The notes: generated from the letters alone by a model not told the origin. A stretch of DNA of 64,000 nt from Shewanella litorisediminis (GCF_016834455.1 NZ_CP069213.1:3263501-3327500); one strand, 5' to 3'. Shown: positions 16,905 through 26,258, counted from the stretch's first letter. Numbers and translations are program-made.

Positions 16905-17981
16905 CTACTGGCTGCCGGGCTTCAGTGCCAATGGCCGCTGGGCGTCCATCCCCATGGCGATAAGTCTGGTGTCGACTTTTTGCCCCTCACTGAAATCCGC
17001 CTTTTGCCGCCAGCCAAACCAGTGGCAACCAATAAGACTCTGGGCTACGGCGCCGCCAAGGGTGGTGCCCGGCCCCAATATCATCACTCTGTCGGGGGCA
17101 AATTCTTTCACCGCCACCTGCACTGCACTGGTGAAGTCGTAAGGCTCGGTAACCTGATGGCCGAGGGTGTAATCCCACAGCTTGTCAGTGTCTGTACTGT
17201 ACTGGGTCCAGATGGCGCCGCGGCCATCCACCATAGGCACCTTGGGCGCTTTAAAGAGGCTCTTTGGCAACAAACTTTTGCCCTTGGCCGACACCTCGGT
17301 TAACAGCGGCGAGTGGAAGGCACCGTGGTTATAAAGCCGCATCGGATAACGCTCATCGATTTTCGGCAGTCGCTCTTCGGCAAGTTTAAGCCCCGCTTCG
17401 TTGCCCGCCAGCACCCTGAAACCACCGAGGCGAATAGAGGTGTAAAGGGCGCAGCCCTCGGTACCCGCAGCCTCGGCGAGCAGGGCATCGAGCATTTGCG
17501 TCCTGGCGAGACTCGGATGCCAGTTATCATCCATCTCGGGATAAATCATCTGCCCGCCAATCAGGCCATCCTGCATCATGGAACCCATGGTGTTAATCAC
17601 CCCGATGGCGCCCTCTTCATCGAGCGCACCCGCGCAGGCAAGGGCAATATACCAGCCCATGGAGTTGCCGGTAACCGCCACTATCTCGAAGCGTTCCCGG
17701 TCGATATCCATAAAATCGGCCATGGCACAGGCGTAGATCAGCGCCGAAGCGTTTTCGCCGGGGGTATGCAGCTTGAAGGAGTACTTGTCCATGGCATCCA
17801 GTTCGGCAATGGATTTTTGCCCCTCGTGGCGCCGAAAGGCATCGATACCGGCGATAAAGTCACCCTTATCCGCGTGGAGGCGCTTTAGGTACCCCAGCTC
17901 CTCTTTGTTGTAACAGCCACGGCCCGGGGCTATCACCAGCACCCGCTCTTTACTCGCTGTTGTGCTTAAGTTTGAGCTCAT
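16905..17981 (-). CDS. Malonyl/acyl transferase-like (FabD-fold) protein
   Basis: A 358-residue protein resembling ACP S-malonyltransferases. VTGNSMGWYIALACAGAL contains the nucleophilic serine elbow (GNSMG in place of the usual GHSLG, about Ser107). NHGAFHSPLL supplies the catalytic His. A glutamine/arginine-poor middle region differs from housekeeping FabD, and no fab genes are nearby. Its ATG overlaps the stop of the fused E1 gene (ATGA), so the two are translated together. This suggests acyl transfer linked to the 2-oxoacid dehydrogenase product rather than general fatty-acid synthesis; that is inference. Confidence 0.75.
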   Translation of the reverse strand: MSSNLSTTASKERVLVIAPGRGCYNKEELGYLKRLHADKGDFIAGIDAFRRHEGQKSIAELDAMDKYSFKLHTPGENASALIYACAMADFMDIDRERFEIVAVTGNSMGWYIALACAGALDEEGAIGVINTMGSMMQDGLIGGQMIYPEMDDNWHPSLARTQMLDALLAEAAGTEGCALYTSIRLGGFRVLAGNEAGLKLAEERLPKIDERYPMRLYNHGAFHSPLLTEVSAKGKSLLPKSLFKAPKVPMVDGRGAIWTQYSTDTDKLWDYTLGHQVTEPYDFTSAVQVAVKEFAPDRVMILGPGTTLGGAVAQSLIGCHWFGWRQKADFSEGQKVDTRLIAMGMDAQRPLALKPGSQ

Positions 17982-20251
17982 GCCGATGCCTCCAATCCAA
18001 TCACTATGGCAGTGTCCTTGCCAGCATCCGTCCCCAGCACCAGCTTGAGCGCGGCGGCCACTATGCTGTCTTTGCCCGGCAGCGGCAAGGTTGCGGCGTC
18101 GGCGAGCGGAATAAAACAGTCTTCGGCGTTAAGCCGCGCCACAGGTGGGCAATCGTTGCCAAGCCTTTCATGGAGCGCCGTGACTATGGCCTCGGACACA
18201 GAGCCTGAGCGGCGACACTCATCCACCACCAGCACATGGCGGCAACCGGCGGCGATATCGCTGATGGCAGCTTCATTGAGCGGTGCGAGATAGCGAAGGT
18301 CCACCAGGGTGCAATGGACACCGGCCTTGGCAAGTTCTTTCTCGGCCTGACGGCTTAAGTAGTAACCATTGCCATAACTGATGATGCACAAATCCTTGCC
18401 CTCACCGAAACGGCCCGGCTCACCAAAGGGCAGCTGGGTTGCTTCACGCTCGGGTACATATTCCGCCGCCCACAGGCTATCGCCAACCTCATGCAGATCG
18501 CGGGTCATGTAGAGTGCAATGGGCTCAAGGAAAATCACCAGTCGCTGCTCTTCACGGGCAAGGCGCACGCACTCCCGCAGCATGCCCTGGGCATCGGCGC
18601 CATTGGATGGGCAGGCGAGGATAAGCCCGGGAATATCGCGAAACACGGTAAAGGAGTTGTCGTTGTGGAAGTGGCCACCAAAGCCCTTTTGATAGGCAAG
18701 ACCCGCAATGCGAATAACCATGGGGTTGGTGTATTGACCATTGGAGAAAAATGGCAAGGTCGCGGCCTCGCCGCGAATCTGGTCTTCGGCGTTATGCACA
18801 TAGGCCAGAAACTGGATTTCGGGAATGGGCAGCAGGCCATTGTGGGCCATGCCGGTGGCGAGCCCCAAAATGGAGGTTTCATCCAACAGGGTATTGATGA
18901 CCCGGCTGGGACCAAAGCGCTCCACCAACCGCGAGGTCACATGGTACACCCCACCCTTTTTGCCCACATCCTCGCCGCACACCACTATGTTGTCGTGGCT
19001 TGCCATGAGCTCTGTGAGGGTGAGATTAATCAGTTTACCCATGTGCACGGGTTTACCCAGCGACTGCTTGTCGGCCGCAAAAAGACTCGCAAAGGCGGCT
19101 TCATCCAGCGTCTTCACCGCACGGGGATTGGCAAGCTTTGGCGGCACCACGCTCGCCATGGCATCTTTTGCCGTTTTGAGCTTGGGTCGGGTGGCAGCCA
19201 CCCTGGCAATGGCAGCAATCCTGTCTTTAAGTTCCTGATACATCGCGAGGATTTGTCCTGCGCTCAGTACGCCTGCCTCTATCAGCATGGCGGCGCTGCG
19301 AAGCAGTGGATCCAGCGCTTCGTTTTCGAGGATTTTCGCCTTGGGCAGGTAGGCAATCTCGGCATCGCTGCCTGCATGGCCCATCAGGCGCACTGTGCGC
19401 ACATGCAAAAACACCGGCTGGCGGTGGCTGCGACACCAATGGGCCGCCTCTTTGCCCACCTTGAAAGTGTCCAGCAAATCCAGGCCATCACAGCAAAAAT
19501 ACTTAAGCCCCGGCCTTTGGCTGAAGTTGGCACCAATCCAGCCCTTGGGCGTGGGGGTAGAAATGCCTATGCCGTTGTCTTCACAGACAAACATCAGCGG
19601 CATGGGAATATTCTGAAACGCCGCCCAGCAGGCCGCGTTTATGGCAGTCTGGGCGCTGGCGTGGTTGGCTGAGGCATCACCGAAGTTACACATGGCGATG
19701 GCATCAGGGGGCAAAGTCCCTTCGACACCCAGTCGCTCGGTGAGTGGAATGCTTAAAGCCACCCCCACCGCTTTGGGCAGGTGGGAGGCAATGGTGGAGG
19801 TTTGCGGCGGAATATTGAGTGACTTGCTGCCCAGCACCTTATGGCGGCCGCCGGAGATGGGGTCTTCGCATGAAGCCGCAAAGGAGAGCATCATATCCCA
19901 CAGCACAGTCTCACTCGCCTCATGACGGCTGCGCTCCACCATAAAAGCACCGCTGCGGTAGTGCAGCAACGCCATATCGGTGGTATTGAGCACGGCGGCA
20001 ATGGCCGCATTGCCCTCATGGCCCGAAGAGCCAATGGTGTAAAAGCCTTCGTTACGCGCCCGCATGCGGCGCGACTCCAGGTCGAGCAAACGACTCTTTA
20101 ACTGAGATTCGAAAATCCCCACAAACTCGGCATCACTGAGCCCAAGGCGGCGATGGTCCCAGCCCTGGGTATTATCGATAAAGGCACTGATTGAGCCGGT
20201 TTCCAGCGCCTCAATAAACTGCCGCTCAACGGCAATAGCCCTGTCTTCCAT
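17978..20251 (-). CDS. 2-oxoacid dehydrogenase E1 with alpha and beta subunits fused
   Basis: A 757-residue thiamine-diphosphate enzyme. Residues about 1-370 match E1 alpha: GSSGHEGNAAIAA, and GDASANHASAQTAINAACWA to VCEDNGIGIST, the diphosphate-binding motif. About 395-757 match E1 beta: VVCGEDVGKKGGVYHVTSRL, LLDETSILGLATGMA, PEIQFLAYVHNAEDQIRG and a transketolase C-terminal domain. Branched-chain and acetoin-type E1 enzymes usually have separate subunits. No lipoyl E2 or E3 is in the window, so it must borrow them or act on its own. It lies 59 nt behind gcdH, with a hairpin between. Confidence 0.85.
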   Translation of the reverse strand: MEDRAIAVERQFIEALETGSISAFIDNTQGWDHRRLGLSDAEFVGIFESQLKSRLLDLESRRMRARNEGFYTIGSSGHEGNAAIAAVLNTTDMALLHYRSGAFMVERSRHEASETVLWDMMLSFAASCEDPISGGRHKVLGSKSLNIPPQTSTIASHLPKAVGVALSIPLTERLGVEGTLPPDAIAMCNFGDASANHASAQTAINAACWAAFQNIPMPLMFVCEDNGIGISTPTPKGWIGANFSQRPGLKYFCCDGLDLLDTFKVGKEAAHWCRSHRQPVFLHVRTVRLMGHAGSDAEIAYLPKAKILENEALDPLLRSAAMLIEAGVLSAGQILAMYQELKDRIAAIARVAATRPKLKTAKDAMASVVPPKLANPRAVKTLDEAAFASLFAADKQSLGKPVHMGKLINLTLTELMASHDNIVVCGEDVGKKGGVYHVTSRLVERFGPSRVINTLLDETSILGLATGMAHNGLLPIPEIQFLAYVHNAEDQIRGEAATLPFFSNGQYTNPMVIRIAGLAYQKGFGGHFHNDNSFTVFRDIPGLILACPSNGADAQGMLRECVRLAREEQRLVIFLEPIALYMTRDLHEVGDSLWAAEYVPEREATQLPFGEPGRFGEGKDLCIISYGNGYYLSRQAEKELAKAGVHCTLVDLRYLAPLNEAAISDIAAGCRHVLVVDECRRSGSVSEAIVTALHERLGNDCPPVARLNAEDCFIPLADAATLPLPGKDSIVAAALKLVLGTDAGKDTAIVIGLEASA

Positions 20252-20283
20252 GGTTATCCCTCACTGGGTGAACGATACAAAAG

Positions 20284-20302
20284 CGGGGGCGCGCGGCCCC
20301 CG
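20284..20302 (-). terminator. Hairpin between gcdH and the E1 gene
   Basis: CGGGGGC-N5-GCCCCCG followed, on the minus strand, by CTTTTG. A GC-rich stem directly after the gcdH stop that should terminate or attenuate transcription into the E1 gene. Confidence 0.6.
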
Positions 20303-20310
20303 TTTTCCCA

Positions 20311-21486
20311 TCAGCAAAATGCCTGCAGATCGGTCTGGGCGCGTCCCAGGATCAGGGCATGGATGTCGTGGGTACCCTCATAGGTGTTCACCGCTTCAAG
20401 GTTCATCACGTGACGGATAACATGGAATTCGTCGCTGATACCGTTGCCGCCATGCATATCACGGGCGATGCGGGCGATATCCAGCGCCTTGCCACAGGAA
20501 TTGCGTTTAATCAGGGAGATGGCCTCCACCGGCAGGGCGTCGGCATCCATCAGGCGACCGGCCTGCAGACAGGCAAAGAGACCTGTGGTGATTTCGGTTT
20601 GCATATCGGCCAGTTTCTTCTGATACAGCTGATTGGCCGCCAGAGGGCGGTTGAACTGAATACGGTCCAGACCATACTGTCGGGCCGCATGCCAGCAAAA
20701 CTCGGCAGCGCCAAGTGCGCCCCAGGCGATGCCGTAGCGGGCCTTGTTAAGGCAGCCGAAAGGCCCCTTGAGCCCTTCCACATTGGGCAGCAGCGCATCT
20801 TCGCCCACTTCCACATTGTCCATTACGATTTCGCCGGTGATAGAGGCGCGCAGGGAGAACTTGCCTTCAATCTTGGGCGCCGACAGGCCCTTCATCCCCT
20901 TCTCGAGCACAAAGCCACGGATGGCACCATCGAGCTTGGCCCACACCACAAACACATCGGCAATGGGTGAGTTGGTGATCCACATCTTGGCGCCATTAAT
21001 GCGATAGCCGCCATCAATGCGCTCGGCGCGGGTTTTCATGCCGGCGGGATCAGAGCCCACATCCGGCTCGGTCAGACCAAAGCAGCCCACCCACTCGCCT
21101 GTGGCGAGCTTGGGCAGATACTTGTGGCGCTGCGCTTCGGTGCCATAGGTATAGATGGGGTGCATCACCAGAGATGACTGTACGCTCATGGCCGAGCGAT
21201 AACCGCTGTCGACCCGCTCGATTTCGCGGGCCACCAGGCCGTAACTCACATAATTGGCATTGGCGCAGCCGTATTCTTCCGGCAGGGTGGCACCGAGCAG
21301 GCCCAACTCACCCAGTTCATTCATGATCTCCCGATCGAAATGTTCTTCACGGTTGGCCATCAGCACCCGCGCCATCAACTTATCCTGGGCATACTCGTGC
21401 ACCATGTCGCGGATCATCCGCTCTTCTTCGGTCAGCAGGGAGTTGAAATTCAGCGGGTCTTGCCAGTCAAATTGCACGCGGGCCAT
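20311..21486 (-). CDS. gcdH: Glutaryl-CoA dehydrogenase
   Basis: A 391-residue FAD acyl-CoA dehydrogenase that oxidises and decarboxylates glutaryl-CoA to crotonyl-CoA in lysine and tryptophan breakdown. Typical segments are [20 protein letters not shown] at the start, [58 protein letters not shown] and, near the end, [20 protein letters not shown], whose Glu in YEGTHD is the catalytic base. AAAGGA lies about 8 nt before the ATG. The LysR gene is divergent and probably controls it. Confidence 0.93.
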   Translation of the reverse strand: MARVQFDWQDPLNFNSLLTEEERMIRDMVHEYAQDKLMARVLMANREEHFDREIMNELGELGLLGATLPEEYGCANANYVSYGLVAREIERVDSGYRSAMSVQSSLVMHPIYTYGTEAQRHKYLPKLATGEWVGCFGLTEPDVGSDPAGMKTRAERIDGGYRINGAKMWITNSPIADVFVVWAKLDGAIRGFVLEKGMKGLSAPKIEGKFSLRASITGEIVMDNVEVGEDALLPNVEGLKGPFGCLNKARYGIAWGALGAAEFCWHAARQYGLDRIQFNRPLAANQLYQKKLADMQTEITTGLFACLQAGRLMDADALPVEAISLIKRNSCGKALDIARIARDMHGGNGISDEFHVIRHVMNLEAVNTYEGTHDIHALILGRAQTDLQAFC

Positions 21487-21666
21487 AGGGTAGTCCTTTA
21501 TTGAGTCTTATTGTTTGAACGGGTTTGCAGGCAGCTTAGAGGCCAATACATACAGCCACAGCGCCACTTGTGATTTGCACTAGCATAGGCATAATCAATC
21601 ATTAGGAAAAATATTCTTTTTCTCTTACTCCCATAGCTATTTTCTATACCTTACGCGCAGGGAAAT

Positions 21667-22503
21667 ATGAATCTTAAGGCATTGAATTACTTCGTCGCAG
21701 TTCTGGAGAGAGGCAGTATCAGCGCCGCTGCCAAGCACTGCTACATAGCACAACCCTCGATTTCTGCGGCCATTGCCGCGCTGGAGTCTGAGCTCGGGGT
21801 GCAGCTCTTTGCCCGCCACGGGAAAGGGGTGTCGGCCACCGATGCGGGTATGCGCTTATATCCCCTGGCCAAGCGGCTCTTGAATGAGTCCAAAGCCATT
21901 CAGTCGCTATTCTCCAAGCCTGAAACCCAGGTGCCATTCAGGCTTGGGCTTATCCGCTCGCTCGGGGTAGCGCGCATGAGTATGCTGCTCAAAGACTTCA
22001 CTGCCGCCTGCCCGGATATGGATTTAACCTTGGTGGAGCCCAGTGAAGAGTGCGATGGCCGCATCATCACCACCGCCGATTTAACCCCCAACGAAAGCTT
22101 TCAGGCCATGTGGCACGACACCTACTTACTGGCCATTCCCCCGGCTTTGAGTCTGGCGCTGAAAAACAGCATCCGGCTCGAAGATTTGCAGGGGCAACCC
22201 TTTATTCACCGTGCGCCCTGCGAGGCACTCACCAGCCTGCAGCAACTTTTGGACATGGAAGGGATAAAGATGCAGGTGCGTGCCCGCATTCAAACCATCG
22301 AGTATGCGGTGGGCCTGGTAACCGCCGGGTTGGGGATAGCGCTGGTGCCTGCCATTCCGGCACTGCTGGATCAGCAGGACATAGTGTTCCGGCCATTGGC
22401 TGACATTGAGCTTAAACGCACCGTGGGACTGGCTCTGCCTCTGGGCCGCCCTCCGACACCGCAGCAACGGCAACTTGCAGCCCTTTGCCGACAGTGCAAC
22501 TAA
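21667..22503 (+). CDS. LysR-type regulator, divergent from gcdH
   Basis: A 278-residue LysR regulator. The N-terminal winged helix is MNLKALNYFVAVLERGSISA with AAKHCYIAQPSISAAIAALE as recognition helix; the rest is a periplasmic-binding-like effector domain. GGGAA lies 4 nt before the ATG. The 180-nt shared intergenic region with gcdH contains a loose TGATT-N17-AATCA dyad at 21571-21597. By position it is a candidate regulator of glutarate/lysine catabolism; the effector is not known. Confidence 0.87.
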   Translation: MNLKALNYFVAVLERGSISAAAKHCYIAQPSISAAIAALESELGVQLFARHGKGVSATDAGMRLYPLAKRLLNESKAIQSLFSKPETQVPFRLGLIRSLGVARMSMLLKDFTAACPDMDLTLVEPSEECDGRIITTADLTPNESFQAMWHDTYLLAIPPALSLALKNSIRLEDLQGQPFIHRAPCEALTSLQQLLDMEGIKMQVRARIQTIEYAVGLVTAGLGIALVPAIPALLDQQDIVFRPLADIELKRTVGLALPLGRPPTPQQRQLAALCRQCN

Positions 22504-22552
22504 CCCCGCAGGTACCTTTTACGCCGCACCTTTTGCGAAATACTGGTATCAA

Positions 22553-22613
22553 ATTGCAACAGTGACAGCTTGACCACTGCTGCACCGCCATTTACATGCT
22601 AATCTGTTGCAAT
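22553..22613 (+). promoter_or_regulatory. Long-range inverted repeat in the promoter of the MipA/two-component operon
   Basis: ATTGCAACAG (22553-22562) and CTGTTGCAAT (22604-22613) are perfect inverted copies with a 41-nt spacer; centres are 51 nt apart, about five helical turns. Between them lies a TTGACC (22570) and a TACATG/TGCTAAT element that could be -35 and -10. Likely bound by the response regulator encoded downstream. Confidence 0.5.
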
Positions 22614-22646
22614 CTTTGTTAATGGATAACCCTGATTGCCACCAAG

Positions 22647-23513
22647 ATGAAGTCATCCTTTTTTGGTTTTTTACTCAGCGTCTTACTCCTGTCACCCGGT
22701 GTGGTGATGGCGCAGTGTGACGACACCACGGACTGTATCGAAAAAGGCAGTTGGGATCTGGGCATTGCTTTTGGTTATGGCCAAAGAACCAATCCCATCA
22801 AGGATTTCGATGACATTCCCATCTATGTGCTGCCCACCATCGCCTATTATGGCGAGCGCTGGTTTTTTGATAATGGCGCCATAGGTTACACCCTCACTGA
22901 GCAGGAGAGTTTTACCGTGAATCTGATCACTGGCTTTTCCAGTGACAGGGCCTTCTTTTACCGCTGGGATCCATCCAATATTTTCCTCGCCGGCAGTTCC
23001 CATTCCTTCCAGCAGACCCCTTTTGTTGAATCAAAAAGGCCCGTAAAAACAGAGTCCCAAAACATCGGTGAACTGGAGTCCCGCCACTTTACTTACCTTG
23101 GCGGAATTGAGGCTTACGTATACAACAGATTCGGCACCTGGCGGCTCGCACTGCTTCACGACCTGCTGAATGTGCACCAAGGCTCAGAAGGCCAAATCAA
23201 ATGGAACTACCATTGGGGTCATAAAGAGTTAAGTGTTGATTTTGCGGTATTCTTTGATTGGAAAAGTCAGGAAATCGTTAACTATTACTATGGCGTGCGC
23301 CCGTCGGAAAGTGCATACTGGCACGAGCATTACCGCACAGAAAACGGCTGGAATCGGGGGCTCGAACTCACTGCCCGTTACAGCCTAACACCTGCATGGG
23401 AACTCCTGATGACGGCTCGCTACACCCAACTCGCTGATACCATAGCGCAAAGCCCACTACTGGACGAAGACTACAGTTACGCCTATTTGATTGGCGCTGC
23501 CTACAGGTTCTGA
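22647..23513 (+). CDS. MipA/OmpV family outer-membrane protein
   Basis: A 288-residue beta-barrel protein. A signal peptide (MKSSFFGFLLSVLLLSPGVV, cleavage near VMAQ) precedes a barrel whose strands alternate hydrophobic residues, ending in a terminal aromatic (AYRF). IPIYVLPTIAYYGERWFFDN and YNRFGTWRLALLHDLLNVHQ are typical of MipA/OmpV. Members act as scaffolds for murein enzymes or as osmolarity/polymyxin-responsive porins. The first gene of a four-gene unit with DUF3019 and a two-component pair. Confidence 0.82.
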   Translation: MKSSFFGFLLSVLLLSPGVVMAQCDDTTDCIEKGSWDLGIAFGYGQRTNPIKDFDDIPIYVLPTIAYYGERWFFDNGAIGYTLTEQESFTVNLITGFSSDRAFFYRWDPSNIFLAGSSHSFQQTPFVESKRPVKTESQNIGELESRHFTYLGGIEAYVYNRFGTWRLALLHDLLNVHQGSEGQIKWNYHWGHKELSVDFAVFFDWKSQEIVNYYYGVRPSESAYWHEHYRTENGWNRGLELTARYSLTPAWELLMTARYTQLADTIAQSPLLDEDYSYAYLIGAAYRF

Positions 23514-23518
23514 TACCG

Positions 23519-23914
23519 TTGAAGACCTGTCGTCGACTTTTACTGTTGCCTTTAATCAGCCTGCTGGGGCTCTCTGCGTCACAGGCAAATGAATCGTCCA
23601 AACCTTTCGAGGTCACCCCCAGTCTTTGCCTGACCGATAAGGCAAGCGGCCGCTGCGATATCCGGGTCACCCTCACCTGGTATACCGATGACCCTGTGTG
23701 TATTGAGGTGAACTTGCCCGACTTACCCCGTTGGTGCATAAGTGATGATTCCCAGGACTCGCTGACACTGGATATCAGTACCGATAAGGACCTGCATTTT
23801 GTCATGCGGGATGAAAAGAGTAACCAACCGCTGGCCGATGCGGTGCTCGAGGTCAAACCCCTGAGCGAACCCCAGACCCGGCGACGCTTTCGTAACCCGT
23901 GGAGTATTTTCTGA
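23519..23914 (+). CDS. DUF3019 secreted protein
   Basis: A 131-residue protein with a signal peptide starting at a TTG codon (MKTCRRLLLLPLISLLGLSA, cleavage near SQANE); no ATG gives a signal peptide. The mature part has four cysteines (SLCLTD, GRCDIRV, PVCIEV, RWCISD), probably two disulfides, and matches DUF3019, a family usually next to this MipA protein and two-component genes. The start is 5 nt after mipA, and the stop overlaps the regulator ATG by one base. Function unknown; perhaps a periplasmic sensor accessory. Confidence 0.78.
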   Translation: MKTCRRLLLLPLISLLGLSASQANESSKPFEVTPSLCLTDKASGRCDIRVTLTWYTDDPVCIEVNLPDLPRWCISDDSQDSLTLDISTDKDLHFVMRDEKSNQPLADAVLEVKPLSEPQTRRRFRNPWSIF

Positions 23915-24624
23915 TGACGACTCAAGTACCACACAGAGTATTGCTGGTTGAAGACGATGTGCGTCTGGCAAACCTTATCGTGGACTACCTGAAAGCCAAC
24001 GGTATGCATGTAGAGCTGGAACGCCGCGGCGATACAGTGCTGACCCGCCTGCTTAACTACAAACCCGATATCATATTGCTGGACATCATGCTGCCCGGCA
24101 TGGACGGCCTGACGCTGGTTGAAAAGTTGCCGGATTACTTTGCCGGCCCCATCCTGCTGATGAGCGCCCTGGGCACCAATGAAGATCAAATCAAGGGGCT
24201 GGAGCTCGGCGCCGATGATTATGTGGTTAAACCGGTCGACCCCGCCTTGCTGGTTGCCCGAATCAACAATCTGCTGCGTCGCCACAGCGCGCCGCCCAAG
24301 CAGGAAAGCCATTGCCTCAATTTTGGCAAGCTCAGCATAGATCCCCACACCCAGACCATACGCCTTAACGACCAAAGAGTGGATTTAACCAGCCATGAGT
24401 TTGAACTCTTGTGGCTGCTCGCCTCTCAGGCAGGGCAGGTACTGAGTCGCCAGTATATTTACCAATACCTGCTCAATATCGATTTCGATGGCAAGGACCG
24501 AAAGATCGATGTGCGCATCTCTCGCCTGCGCAAAAAGCTCGACGATAACCTGGAAACCCCCTTCAGGATCAAGACCGTTTGGGGTCAGGGTTACCTGTTT
24601 GCACCCGAGGCCTGGACAAGCTGA
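23914..24624 (+). CDS. OmpR-family response regulator
   Basis: A 236-residue regulator. The receiver domain has acidic residues EDD near residue 13, the phospho-acceptor in IILLDIMLPG (Asp57), and Lys in DDYVVKPVD. The C-terminal winged helix includes DLTSHEFELLWLLAS and RLRKKLDD...VWGQGYLF. The ATG at 23914 overlaps the DUF3019 stop (TGATG). RstA/CpxR-like. Its likely targets include its own operon through the inverted repeat at 22553-22613. Confidence 0.9.
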   Translation: MTTQVPHRVLLVEDDVRLANLIVDYLKANGMHVELERRGDTVLTRLLNYKPDIILLDIMLPGMDGLTLVEKLPDYFAGPILLMSALGTNEDQIKGLELGADDYVVKPVDPALLVARINNLLRRHSAPPKQESHCLNFGKLSIDPHTQTIRLNDQRVDLTSHEFELLWLLASQAGQVLSRQYIYQYLLNIDFDGKDRKIDVRISRLRKKLDDNLETPFRIKTVWGQGYLFAPEAWTS

Positions 24625-24627
24625 ACC

Positions 24628-25890
24628 GTGAAGCGCCTCTTTGTCAGCCTCTATCTGCTGCTGAGTCTGTCTATACTGGGCATAGGCTGGACCCTGGATA
24701 GCCTCTGGTACCACAATGTAGACGACTCGGCCGCTGAAGACGCCCCCTTCCTGGCGCTCGCCAGCCTGCTGTCTGAAATGCCCGAAGCCGAGCGGGCAAA
24801 ACACCTCGCCAAATTCGAAGAAGACAAGACGCTGCCCCTGTCGCTGCTGAGCGCCAGTCAGGTGGCATTGTCCAACAACGAGGCCCTGAGCAGCGGCACT
24901 GTGTTTACCATTGCCCTGGATGACGACAAAGAAATGCGTCTGGTACGGGTTGGTGAGCAGGTGCTGATGGCAGGCCCCATGGAGATTGACCCCAGAGAAA
25001 ATCTGCGCGGGCTCTTTACGCTGTTTTTTTATGGGCTGCTTGCCGGTGTTGCACTGCTGTGGGTGTGGCCGCTGTCGCGGGACATCCGCATTCTGAGGGA
25101 GGCCACCGAAGCCTTTGGCCGCGCCAAATGGGATACACGCATCGCCCTGTCAAAGCGCTCTCAGGTGAAAAGCCTCGCCGATACCTTCAATGAAATGGCG
25201 CGCCATATCAGTGCCCTGATGGAAAACCAGCAGCACCTGACCAATGCAGTTTCCCACGAAATCCGCACCCCGCTGGCGCGACTCAAGTTTGCCCTGGCGC
25301 TGTTGCCCGGTTATTGCGGTCAGGACTGCAACGATGAGAAGCTCAACCAATTCCTTGCGGATATGCAGTTGGATATCAAGGAGATGGAACAGCTGCTTTC
25401 TGAACTCTTAACCTATGCCAGCCTGGAAGCCCCCATGAAAGGGCTGAAATTTGAAACCAGTAATCTCAGTGCCCTCACCCGTCAGGTGGCACAGCGGCTG
25501 CAAAGTTTAAGTCAGGTACCCATTGAGCTGCATTTGCCGGAAAAAGACGTACAGGTGCCCGCCGACCCATCGCTTATCGAGCGCGCCCTGCAGAATCTCA
25601 TCACCAATGCCATCCGTTTTGCCCATACCCGAATTCGTATCGAACTGGTACGGGTCGACAATGAATGGTGCCTCTCGGTAGAGGACGACGGTGAAGGGAT
25701 CCCGCTTTGCGATCAGGGCAAGATTTTCGAGCCTTTTTATCGGGTGAGCAGCAGCCAGAACGGCAACAAGGGACATGGCTTGGGACTGGCCATCATCAAG
25801 CGCATCATGCAGCGCCATAAGGGCAAGGTAAGCCTTGAGAGTGAACCCGGCAAAACCCGCTTCACCCTGCACATGCGGGCACGCAGTTAG
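24628..25890 (+). CDS. Sensor histidine kinase (RstB-like)
   Basis: A 420-residue inner-membrane kinase. One helix at about 5-24, a periplasmic sensor of about 100 residues, a second helix at about 128-150, then HAMP, HisKA with SHEIRTPLARLK (His210) and the ATPase domain with ALQNLITNAIRF, VEDDGEGIP and GHGLGLAIIKRI. GTG start 3 nt after the regulator stop. The kinase should phosphorylate the preceding regulator; the signal is probably envelope-related, given MipA and DUF3019 in the same unit. Confidence 0.9.
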   Translation: MKRLFVSLYLLLSLSILGIGWTLDSLWYHNVDDSAAEDAPFLALASLLSEMPEAERAKHLAKFEEDKTLPLSLLSASQVALSNNEALSSGTVFTIALDDDKEMRLVRVGEQVLMAGPMEIDPRENLRGLFTLFFYGLLAGVALLWVWPLSRDIRILREATEAFGRAKWDTRIALSKRSQVKSLADTFNEMARHISALMENQQHLTNAVSHEIRTPLARLKFALALLPGYCGQDCNDEKLNQFLADMQLDIKEMEQLLSELLTYASLEAPMKGLKFETSNLSALTRQVAQRLQSLSQVPIELHLPEKDVQVPADPSLIERALQNLITNAIRFAHTRIRIELVRVDNEWCLSVEDDGEGIPLCDQGKIFEPFYRVSSSQNGNKGHGLGLAIIKRIMQRHKGKVSLESEPGKTRFTLHMRARS

Positions 25891-25937
25891 TCATCCTGAA
25901 GGGTTATTTTAGCGATACAGTTCAGCGCGGCTGACAG

Positions 25938-26258
25938 TCAATCCAGACTGAAATGGCCAAGATCCAGTTCATTGTCATGACTATCTGTTGCCTGCTCATC
26001 ATCCAGCGCCAGACGCCCATTGGCAAAGGCACGCTCAGCATTCAGGGCTTCCAGTCTGGCCTTGTGCAGGGCATAAGCACGGCGACGCTTGCGGTCACGG
26101 CACAGGCGAATCACTTCGGTCTTTTGGGCATCACTCAGATTTTGCCAGTGAAAGCGTTCGTCACGACTGCGAAAACAGCCCAGGCAATAGCCACGGTTGT
26201 CACTCTGACACACGTTAATACAGGGGCTGGGAATTTCGAAAAAGACTAACTGTTCCAT
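25938..26258 (-). CDS. DUF1289 cysteine-rich protein
   Basis: A 106-residue protein with the DUF1289 pattern PSPCINVCQSDNRGYCLGCF: four cysteines (C-X3-C-X7-C-X2-C) that could bind a metal or Fe-S cluster. Then RSRDERFHWQNLSDAQKTEV and a basic helix rich in Arg. The ATG at 26258 (MEQLVFFEIP) is preferred to longer frames because it begins just before the family domain. Function unknown. Confidence 0.8.
   Translation of the reverse strand: MEQLVFFEIPSPCINVCQSDNRGYCLGCFRSRDERFHWQNLSDAQKTEVIRLCRDRKRRRAYALHKARLEALNAERAFANGRLALDDEQATDSHDNELDLGHFSLD

Noticed and set aside
18491..19672. Long rightward frame of 393 codons
   Set aside because: It is the complement of the fused E1 gene, whose motifs are unmistakable; the frame has His/Gly-rich nonsense composition.
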